Position numbers and translations under genes: made by a program. The notes beneath the pieces are model-generated. The model ran no database searches, had not been told where the DNA came from, and saw only the letters and a program-made list of their open reading frames with translations. A stretch of DNA of 5,126 nt from Actinomycetota bacterium. Lineage in GTDB: Bacteria > Actinomycetota > Actinomycetes > Nanopelagicales > Nanopelagicaceae. The stretch is from positions 1 through 5,126 of the forward strand of contig RFRA01000083.1 of the NCBI GenBank assembly GCA_009924725.1, in the 5' to 3' direction. This document shows, in pieces, positions 1 to 5,126 of this stretch; within the stretch, counting starts at the first letter, position 1; the number at the start of each line of letters is the position of its first letter.

Positions 1-133
1 CGCTTAATTGTGCAATTGGTCGAATAGCTTTGCCAACGAATGCTTCGATTAAGACGCCGATTAGTGCGCCAGCCAAAATAATCAAAATTGGAGCAAGCAG
101 TGAGTACGAAAGTGTTGGTGAGTTAAAGATCAT
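1..133 (-). CDS. nuoN: NADH-quinone oxidoreductase subunit N (NuoN), N-terminal 44 codons only
   Basis: NuoN is the third antiporter-like proton channel of complex I, the one nearest NuoK. Only the first 44 codons are in the window; the frame is open to the edge. The visible protein starts MIFNSPTLSYSLLAP and continues with one hydrophobic helix (about residues 12-32) ending in IGVLIEAFV, then a basic turn (GKAIR). The pattern LxPxLI...IGVLxEAFV...R...Q resembles the N-terminus of actinobacterial NuoN such as that of Streptomyces, from memory. Position immediately after nuoM is the standard place for nuoN. The ATG follows the nuoM TAA after one base (TAACATG) and has a GAGGG Shine-Dalgarno. 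No channel residue can be checked because they lie beyond the edge. The call rests on context plus this short match. Confidence 0.88.
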   Translation of the reverse strand, partial: MIFNSPTLSYSLLAPILIILAGALIGVLIEAFVGKAIRPIAQLS

Positions 134-134
134 G

Positions 135-1649
135 TTATTTACCCTCAACTGTCGGTACTGGATCGGTGAAACCTAATTGCGAATTAACGTGCACCGAGGC
201 TGGATTAATCACATTAAGCAATGGGGACGGATAAAAACCAAGTGCGATGATCGCGGCCAGAACTGGCGCAATTGCTAACTTCTCACGCAGATTTAGGTCA
301 GGTAAATTCTCATTACCTGGAGTGGTTGGGCCATGAAGTGCTCGTTGAACTGGGATCAAAATGTAGAGCGCGGCCAAGATAATGCCGACAGTTGCAATGA
401 TTGCCGCCACGGGATAACGCGTATAAGTGCCTACCAGCACTAAGAATTCGCTTACAAAGCTAGATAAGCCAGGCAGTGCCAAGCTGGACATGCCCGCTAA
501 GAAGAAGCACCAAGCCATCACTGGAGTTACGCGTTGTAGCCCACCGAAATCAGAAATGGTAGATGAACCACGACGCGCGATCATCCAGCCACCTACGATA
601 AATAACGCGGCGGTGGAGAAACCGTGATTGAACATATAAAGAGTCGCACCTGATTGGCTCTGCGAAGTCATCGCAAAGATTCCCATCGTGATGAAACCAA
701 AGTGTGAGATCGAAGTAAATGCAATTAAGCGTTTTAGATCTTTCTGGCCGATCGCCAAGATAGCGCCGTAAATAATTGAAATAACAGCGAGAACAATAAT
801 TACTGGCGTGAAAGTTTTACTGGCCTCTGGGAAAAGCGTTAAGCAGTAACGAATCATTCCGAACGTACCAACTTTATCGAGCACGCCTAGCAAAAGAACT
901 GAAGTTCCTGGTGTTGCTGATTGAGCTGCATCTGGTAACCAAGTATGGAATGGCCAGAGCGGCGCTTTTATGGCAAACGCAATGAAGAAACCGAGGAATA
1001 AGAAGTTCTGCGTTGTCGAACTCATCTGCAGATTTGCTAATTTAGCAAGGTCAAAAGTATGACCGCCTTGATCGCCAGACATTACATAAAGCGCAATGAT
1101 TGAAGCGAGCATCAATAGTCCGCCGAAAAGGCTGTAAAGCAAGAATTTAACTGCCGCTGCTGATCGCGCGCCGGTTCCGTATCCGCCAATTAAGAAATAA
1201 ACCGGAACTAACATCGCTTCGAAAATCACATAGAAGAGGAATACATCGGTCGCGCTAAAGACGCCGATCATCATGGTCTCTAGAACCAGGATCAAAATAT
1301 AGAAAGTCTTAACGCTCCATCGACCGCCTTGAGCTTCATTCCAGCCCGCCAAAACTACGATTGGCGCCAAGATAACTGACATCAAAATCAGTACTAGTGC
1401 GATTCCATCAATACCCACAGCGTAATTAATGCCAAATGAAGGGATCCAGCTACGAACCTCGACGAATTGGAGATCGGTGTTATCGCGCTGGAATTGAACG
1501 GCCATCGCAATAGCGCAAGCAGCAGTTACCAAAGTGGTGCCAAATGCGAATTGTTTAGCCCGCAATTCGGCACTCTTCGGCAAAGTTGCCAGTAACACTG
1601 CGCCAATTAGTGGCAGCAGCGCCGTCAATGAAATCCAATTAATGGTCAT
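135..1649 (-). CDS. nuoM: NADH-quinone oxidoreductase subunit M (NuoM)
   Basis: NuoM is the middle of the three antiporter-like proton-pumping subunits of complex I, placed between NuoL and NuoN in the membrane arm. Its 504 residues match the family (509 in E. coli), with about 14 hydrophobic helices along the whole length. Key residues are present: Glu144 in [17 protein letters not shown], Lys228 in [17 protein letters not shown], Lys259 in [14 protein letters not shown], His342 in [12 protein letters not shown] and Glu401 in [11 protein letters not shown]. These correspond to E. coli Glu144, Lys234, Lys265 and Glu407. The block [19 protein letters not shown] (301-319) is the usual helix 9-10 signature and separates it from NuoL and NuoN. 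It starts at ATG in a 4-nt ATGA overlap with nuoL and stops at TAA, one base before the nuoN ATG. No disruption is seen. Confidence 0.98.
   Translation of the reverse strand: MTINWISLTALLPLIGAVLLATLPKSAELRAKQFAFGTTLVTAACAIAMAVQFQRDNTDLQFVEVRSWIPSFGINYAVGIDGIALVLILMSVILAPIVVLAGWNEAQGGRWSVKTFYILILVLETMMIGVFSATDVFLFYVIFEAMLVPVYFLIGGYGTGARSAAAVKFLLYSLFGGLLMLASIIALYVMSGDQGGHTFDLAKLANLQMSSTTQNFLFLGFFIAFAIKAPLWPFHTWLPDAAQSATPGTSVLLLGVLDKVGTFGMIRYCLTLFPEASKTFTPVIIVLAVISIIYGAILAIGQKDLKRLIAFTSISHFGFITMGIFAMTSQSQSGATLYMFNHGFSTAALFIVGGWMIARRGSSTISDFGGLQRVTPVMAWCFFLAGMSSLALPGLSSFVSEFLVLVGTYTRYPVAAIIATVGIILAALYILIPVQRALHGPTTPGNENLPDLNLREKLAIAPVLAAIIALGFYPSPLLNVINPASVHVNSQLGFTDPVPTVEGK
142..146 (-). promoter_or_regulatory. 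Shine-Dalgarno of nuoN
   Basis: The minus strand reads GAGGG, 8 nt before the ATG at 133-131 and inside the last codons of nuoM (Val-Glu-Gly-Lys). It supports that ATG as the start of the partial gene at the left edge. Confidence 0.7.
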
Positions 1650-3538
1650 TGTGTAATCACCCAGATTCCAAGCACGATGGCGGCAGCGCCAACCAGAATT
1701 AGCGCTGAATAACTTCGGACATAACCAGTTTGACTCTTGCGTAGTTCGGAGCCTGAGCCAATTGCCATCGCACCGATGCCATGAACCGCGCCGTCGATAA
1801 CTTTTTCATCAACTGCAACTAATGCCTTAGTAAGTCCCTGACCAGGACGCATAAAAATCGTTTCATTAGCAACATCTTGTAGCAAGTCTTGGCGAACGAT
1901 TTTTGTGAGCGCTGAAACATTTTCAGGTGCCACATCTTCAACCGGACGACGTACGTACATCATGACTGCAATTAAAATTCCGATCAGAACAATGGTGAGC
2001 GCAATGCCAGAAACTACGATCGGTGGAAGCAGTTCGGAATGCTCGCCATGTTCATGTGGTGCAACAACTGGTTCTAGCCAATTAACAAGTGCGTCACCGC
2101 GAGTAAATAGGAATCCAGATGCGACCGAACCTATAGCCAAAATTGCCATCGGTAGCCACATTAAAATTGGTGATTCATGTGGATGCGCATCATCATCCCA
2201 ACGCTTCGTGCCAGAGAAAGTAAGAATCATTACGCGAGTCATATAGAAAGCTGTAAGACCGGCGCCGAAAAGAGCGGCAGAGCCAAGGAGAATTCCTTTT
2301 ATTCCGCCAGCATTAAGCGCAGTTTCGATAATCATGTCTTTGGAGTAGAAACCAGCAAATGGTGGAACGCCGATAATGGCTAAGTAGCCCAGACCAAAGG
2401 TAATAAAGGTAATTGGCATGAACTTACGTAAAGCGCCATATTTACGCATATTTACTTCATCATTCATGCCATGCATAACTGAGCCGGCACCAAGGAACAT
2501 GCCAGCTTTGAAGAAACCGTGAGTTAAAAGGTGCATGATCGCAAAGGCATAACCAACTGGGCCTAAACCAGTAGCCAGGATCATGTAACCGATCTGCGAC
2601 ATAGTCGAGGCAGCTAGCGCTTTTTTAATGTCATCTTTAGCAGTACCGACAATTGCGCCGAATAGCAACGTAATCGCGCCCACGATAACTACTAGAAGTT
2701 GAGCCGTTGGCGCTGCATCAAAAATAAAGTTTGAGCGAGTAATCAAATAAACGCCAGCGGTAACCATGGTCGCTGCGTGGATCAGAGCCGATACCGGAGT
2801 CGGGCCAGCCATCGCATCGCCGAGCCAAGCCTGCAACGGGAACTGCGCTGATTTACCTGCAGCTGCAATTAACAACATGATGCCAATCGCAGTCAAAGTT
2901 GTAGTCGATGCTTTAGGTGCAGCTTCTTCAATACCTGCAAATGAAACTGTACCCATTGAAGCGAAAGCAATCATGATCGCAAGGGATAGACCTAAGTCAC
3001 CAACACGGTTCATAACGAAGGCTTTCTTAGCCGCTGTTGCATAAGTTGGCTTTTGATTCCAGAAACCAATTAACAAATAGGAAGCTAAACCAACGCCTTC
3101 CCAGCCAACGTAGAGATTTAAGTAAGAATCACCGAGCACAAGAAGCAACATCGCAGCTATAAATAGATTCAAGTAGGCAAAGAAGCGGCGACGATCGAGG
3201 TCATGAGACATATATGAGATTGAATAAATATGAATCAAAGTGCCGACGCCAGTAATTAAGAGGACGAAGCAAACTGAAAGTTGGTCAAGCAACAAGGAAG
3301 CATCAACGTTAAATGACCCAACGCTGATCCATGAAAAGAGTTTCTGAGTCAGCGCGCGCTCTTCTGTCGGTTGAGCCAACATCTGAGTGAATAGATAAGC
3401 GCCGATACCAAACGAGCTAGCCGAGGCCAAAGTGCCGAGTAAATGCCCCCATTTATTGGCTTTTCGGCCACTTAGCAAAAGCACAGCAGAGCTAATTAAG
3501 GGAATCGCAATTAAATAAACGATTAGGTTTGAAGTCAT
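1646..3538 (-). CDS. nuoL: NADH-quinone oxidoreductase subunit L (NuoL)
   Basis: NuoL is the distal antiporter-like proton channel of complex I. Its C-terminal lateral helix braces the membrane arm. The 630 residues are close to the usual length (613 in E. coli). Channel residues are in place: Glu147 in [19 protein letters not shown], Asp181 in NRVGD, Lys229 in [11 protein letters not shown], His336 and His340 in [12 protein letters not shown], and Lys400 in GFYSKD. The conserved [19 protein letters not shown] block lies at 301-319. Residues from about 515 onward fit the last core helix, the long lateral helix and a final membrane anchor (611-629); the segment [15 protein letters not shown] resembles actinobacterial homologues. 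Short His-rich stretches occur at 452-454 and 495-500 in loops. The ATG lies 5 nt after the nuoK stop, with only a poor Shine-Dalgarno (GAAG), so translation may depend on coupling to nuoK. The TGA stop overlaps nuoM by 4 nt. Confidence 0.98.
   Translation of the reverse strand: MTSNLIVYLIAIPLISSAVLLLSGRKANKWGHLLGTLASASSFGIGAYLFTQMLAQPTEERALTQKLFSWISVGSFNVDASLLLDQLSVCFVLLITGVGTLIHIYSISYMSHDLDRRRFFAYLNLFIAAMLLLVLGDSYLNLYVGWEGVGLASYLLIGFWNQKPTYATAAKKAFVMNRVGDLGLSLAIMIAFASMGTVSFAGIEEAAPKASTTTLTAIGIMLLIAAAGKSAQFPLQAWLGDAMAGPTPVSALIHAATMVTAGVYLITRSNFIFDAAPTAQLLVVIVGAITLLFGAIVGTAKDDIKKALAASTMSQIGYMILATGLGPVGYAFAIMHLLTHGFFKAGMFLGAGSVMHGMNDEVNMRKYGALRKFMPITFITFGLGYLAIIGVPPFAGFYSKDMIIETALNAGGIKGILLGSAALFGAGLTAFYMTRVMILTFSGTKRWDDDAHPHESPILMWLPMAILAIGSVASGFLFTRGDALVNWLEPVVAPHEHGEHSELLPPIVVSGIALTIVLIGILIAVMMYVRRPVEDVAPENVSALTKIVRQDLLQDVANETIFMRPGQGLTKALVAVDEKVIDGAVHGIGAMAIGSGSELRKSQTGYVRSYSALILVGAAAIVLGIWVITQ
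1656..1662 (-). promoter_or_regulatory. Probable non-canonical Shine-Dalgarno of nuoM
   Basis: The minus strand reads GGGTGAT, ending 6 nt before the nuoM ATG (1649-1647). It lacks the GGAGG core, but GGTGAT can pair with the AUCACC part of the 16S 3' tail. It sits in the final Trp-Val-Ile codons of nuoL. It is weaker than the nuoJ and nuoK sites, so the ATGA overlap probably also contributes to initiation. Confidence 0.5.
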
Positions 3539-3543
3539 TGGCG

Positions 3544-3843
3544 TTATCGCTTCAACAAGTTGGCATCATCAACTGATGCTGATCGACGGGAACGGTAAAT
3601 AGTCACGATAATTGCGAGACCAACTACAACTTCACACGCTGCTACAACCATGGTGAAGAAAGCCACAACTTGACCATCTAAGTTGCCATTGATCCGTGAA
3701 AAAGTTACAAAAGATAAGTTGGCTGCGTTAAGCATTAGTTCAACGCACATGAACACCACAATTGCATTGCGGCGGATTACAACACCCACGGCACCAATTG
3801 TGAAAAGGAGCGCTGATAGATACAAATAATTAGCGGAATTCAT
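3544..3843 (-). CDS. nuoK: NADH-quinone oxidoreductase subunit K (NuoK)
   Basis: NuoK is a small, MrpC-like membrane subunit of complex I. Its two buried glutamates form part of the proton path in the region between NuoN and NuoH. The 99-residue length is typical of the family. Three membrane helices are visible, near residues 3-22, 27-48 and 59-83. Glu35 in the second helix ([13 protein letters not shown]) and Glu71 in the third ([14 protein letters not shown]) correspond to the functionally important Glu36 and Glu72 of E. coli NuoK. The short tail is basic (YRSRRS), consistent with a cytoplasmic end. The ATG start overlaps the nuoJ TAA by one base (TAATG) and has a strong Shine-Dalgarno. 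It is followed by nuoL after 5 nt, which fits co-translation within one nuo transcript. Confidence 0.97.
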   Translation of the reverse strand: MNSANYLYLSALLFTIGAVGVVIRRNAIVVFMCVELMLNAANLSFVTFSRINGNLDGQVVAFFTMVVAACEVVVGLAIIVTIYRSRRSASVDDANLLKR

Positions 3844-4631
3844 TACTTATCCTCCGCAGCATTGTCATTGTTATCTAATTGATATTGCGCTGAATCCAAC
3901 ATGTCGCCACGAGCTTTCAAAGTCGCCGAGATTGAAGTTGGCGCTGGTGTTCCATCTGGCAATAGCGCTGGAACATCTACGGCATTGTGTAATGCGAATA
4001 CGCCAGGGCCAGGCAAACCGGCAGCTGCTGCTAATGAACCAGAACGGAAGCGCGCTTGTGATTGTTCGCGTTGAGAAACCCGCTTTACGGTGCGCTCGTG
4101 ATGTGCCAAGACCATAGCGCCAACGGCTGCGGTAATTAGAAGTGCTGAAATAACTTCAAAGGGCCAGACATAGTCACTAAAAATTAATTGCGCCAAGCCT
4201 TCAACATTTCCATTCGAGTTAGCATCAACTAAACCAGTAGTTGTGCGACCTAATGAGGCACGGCCCAGCAGCGAAATTAGTAGCCCGCCAAAGCCAACGG
4301 AGGCAGTAATTGCAATCCAACGTAAACCCTTAATGGTTTCAGTTAGTGATTCAGATGAATCAACGCCAACTAACATCAAAATGAATAGGAAGAGCATCAT
4401 TACAGCGCCGGTGTAAACGACGATCTGGACAATGCCTAGAAAAGCAGCATCCTGGGCTATGTAGAAGATAGCCAAAGTGACCATTACCCAAGCCAACAAA
4501 ATCGCAGAGTGCACTGCTTTCTTAACAACCAACATGCCAATTGCAGCAGCTACGGTCAAAGGTGCCAAGATGTAGAAGAGAACTGCTTCAGGTTTAGCAG
4601 TTTGCCCCAACTCAAGTGCGTAGTTAATCAA
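3843..4631 (-). CDS. nuoJ: NADH-quinone oxidoreductase subunit J (NuoJ), TTG start
   Basis: NuoJ is a membrane subunit of complex I next to NuoK, NuoA and NuoH. Its third helix is thought to carry the conformational or water-wire link between quinone reduction and proton pumping. The 262-residue product has five hydrophobic segments, near residues 16-36, 42-60, 64-89, 104-123 and 156-176. The third contains [13 protein letters not shown] (71-83), with the conserved Tyr73-x-Gly75 of the family. From about residue 178 a polar, non-membrane tail of some 85 residues follows. It includes [16 protein letters not shown] (214-229), a block I recognise from actinobacterial NuoJ; the E. coli protein (about 184 residues) lacks such a tail. 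The start is TTG, chosen for its strong Shine-Dalgarno and its TTGA overlap with the nuoI stop. The TAA stop shares one base with the nuoK start. Confidence 0.96.
   Translation of the reverse strand: MINYALELGQTAKPEAVLFYILAPLTVAAAIGMLVVKKAVHSAILLAWVMVTLAIFYIAQDAAFLGIVQIVVYTGAVMMLFLFILMLVGVDSSESLTETIKGLRWIAITASVGFGGLLISLLGRASLGRTTTGLVDANSNGNVEGLAQLIFSDYVWPFEVISALLITAAVGAMVLAHHERTVKRVSQREQSQARFRSGSLAAAAGLPGPGVFALHNAVDVPALLPDGTPAPTSISATLKARGDMLDSAQYQLDNNDNAAEDK
3849..3855 (-). promoter_or_regulatory. Shine-Dalgarno of nuoK
   Basis: The minus strand reads GGAGGAT; GGAGG ends 7 nt before the nuoK ATG (3843-3841) and lies within the last codons of nuoJ. This strong site confirms the nuoK start despite the 1-nt TAATG overlap. 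Confidence 0.8.
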
Positions 4632-5126
4632 TTGCTGACCTCCTGTGACGGATGTGAACCCTTGATCTCGTTCTTGTAATAATTAGTATCAGTAGTATTT
4701 GGATACATTGGATGCGGTGGCATCAACATGCCAGCACGTAGTGGTGCCAACAAATCATCTTTTTCAAAAATTAGCTTTGCGCGAGTTTCATCAGCTAATT
4801 CGTATTCATTAGTCATGGTCAATGCCCGAGTTGGACAAGCTTCGATGCAGAGACCGCAGAAAATACAGCGCAAATAATTAATCTGATAAACCCGACCGTA
4901 ACGCTCTCCTGGAGACATGCGATGTTCATCAGTGTTAGCAGCACCTTCAACATAAATCGCATCTGCTGGGCATGCCCATGCACAAAGTTCGCAACCGATG
5001 CACTTCTCTAACCCGTCTTCATAACGGTTAAGTTGATGGCGACCATGAAAACGCTCAGCAGTTGGTTCTTTAACCTCTGGATAATTTACTGTGTTAACTT
5101 TCTTAAACATCGTTGCAAAAGTAACC
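4628..5126 (-). CDS. nuoI: NADH-quinone oxidoreductase subunit I (NuoI), 5' end cut by window
   Basis: NuoI is the ferredoxin-like subunit of the complex I peripheral arm. Its clusters N6a and N6b pass electrons from the NADH side towards NuoB and quinone. Counting from the ATG at 5110, two CxxCxxCxxxCP motifs are visible: Cys37, 40, 43, 47 and Cys82, 85, 88, 92, each supplying ligands for the two 4Fe-4S clusters in the crossed ferredoxin pattern. The blocks HGRHQLNRY (22-30) and [15 protein letters not shown] (68-82) are actinobacterial NuoI signatures. I extend the gene to the window edge because the frame stays open upstream of 5110 and reads V-T-F-A-T before MFKK. This matches the GVTFxxMFKK stretch that I recall lying inside NuoI of Streptomyces and Mycobacterium, and no Shine-Dalgarno precedes 5110. 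The true start is therefore probably outside the window. It ends in TGA (4630-4628), overlapping nuoJ by 4 nt. The family call is near certain; the start is an inference. Confidence 0.96.
   Translation of the reverse strand, partial: VTFATMFKKVNTVNYPEVKEPTAERFHGRHQLNRYEDGLEKCIGCELCAWACPADAIYVEGAANTDEHRMSPGERYGRVYQINYLRCIFCGLCIEACPTRALTMTNEYELADETRAKLIFEKDDLLAPLRAGMLMPPHPMYPNTTDTNYYKNEIKGSHPSQEVSN
4638..4644 (-). promoter_or_regulatory. Shine-Dalgarno of nuoJ, supporting a TTG start
   Basis: The minus strand reads AGGAGGT here, a near-perfect match to the 16S anti-Shine-Dalgarno, 6 nt before the TTG at 4631-4629. It lies inside the last codons of nuoI (Gln-Glu-Val of the SQEVSN C-terminus). 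It is the main evidence that nuoJ begins at this TTG, because the first in-frame ATG comes only at codon 33, inside the first membrane helix. Confidence 0.85.

Noticed and set aside
427..627. Plus-strand open frame of 66 codons antisense to nuoM
   Set aside because: It is fully within a conserved part of nuoM and its Lys/Pro-rich product matches nothing I know.
1905..2246. Plus-strand open frame of 113 codons antisense to nuoL
   Set aside because: It lies wholly inside nuoL. Its product is low-complexity (Ser, Thr, Cys and Pro rich) with no recognisable domain, as expected for the reverse complement of a hydrophobic membrane protein.
2177..2383. Plus-strand open frame of 68 codons antisense to nuoL
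   Set aside because: It is contained within nuoL, has no recognisable domain, and partly overlaps another shadow frame in a different phase.
2766..3044. Plus-strand open frame of 92 codons antisense to nuoL
   Set aside because: It overlaps the highly conserved channel region of NuoL, has no family resemblance and shows no independent start context; it is a shadow frame.
3539..3543. Promoter or terminator at the nuoK-nuoL gap, the largest gap in the window
   Set aside because: Five bases is too short, and I saw no hairpin followed by a T-run at this or any other gene junction on the minus strand.
3932..4117. Plus-strand open frame of 61 codons antisense to the nuoJ tail
   Set aside because: It is contained in nuoJ, and the nuoJ frame is the one with family similarity there.
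5103..5126. Possible end of nuoH overlapping nuoI, in a frame ending with TAA at 5105-5103
   Set aside because: Only seven codons would be visible (GYFCNDV) and they match no NuoH C-terminus I know. The nuoI frame itself appears to continue through this stretch, so an overlap here is unlikely.

Overview
The window is the distal part of a nuo operon encoding the proton-pumping NADH:quinone oxidoreductase (respiratory complex I). All genes lie on the minus strand, so transcription enters at the right edge and leaves at the left edge. In transcription order they are nuoI (5' end cut by the window), nuoJ, nuoK, nuoL, nuoM and nuoN (first 44 codons only). This is the standard bacterial I-J-K-L-M-N order, and nothing else is inserted.

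The protein sequences look actinobacterial. NuoI carries the HGRHQLNRY and [20 protein letters not shown] blocks typical of Streptomyces and Mycobacterium. NuoJ has the long C-terminal tail with an [16 protein letters not shown] block seen in actinobacteria. NuoN opens with an IGVLIEAFV segment like that of Streptomyces. The DNA, however, is clearly AT-richer than in typical high-GC actinobacteria (roughly mid-40s % GC by eye, with many AAT, ATT, TTA and AAA codons). With the very tight gene packing, this suggests a streamlined, low-GC aquatic actinobacterium such as the freshwater acI lineage (Nanopelagicales). That placement is an inference.

Layout: positions 5126-4628 hold nuoI, the peripheral-arm subunit with two 4Fe-4S clusters (N6a/N6b). 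Positions 4631-3843 (nuoJ) and 3843-3544 (nuoK) encode small membrane subunits at the junction with the peripheral arm. Positions 3538-1646 (nuoL), 1649-135 (nuoM) and 133-1 (nuoN) encode the three antiporter-like proton channels. Electrons pass through NuoI towards quinone; the energy released drives proton translocation through the NuoJ/K region and NuoN, M and L.

Junctions are 4-nt overlap (I/J, TTGA), 1-nt overlap (J/K, TAATG), 5-nt gap (K/L), 4-nt overlap (L/M, ATGA) and 1-nt gap (M/N). There is no intergenic stretch long enough for a promoter or terminator, so the genes are presumably co-transcribed and translationally coupled. The points worth a second look are small: nuoJ starts with TTG behind a strong ribosome binding site, nuoI very probably starts upstream of the window rather than at its first visible ATG, and nuoL has almost no Shine-Dalgarno sequence. 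I see no mobile element, RNA gene, CRISPR array or novel system; this is an ordinary core-metabolism region.
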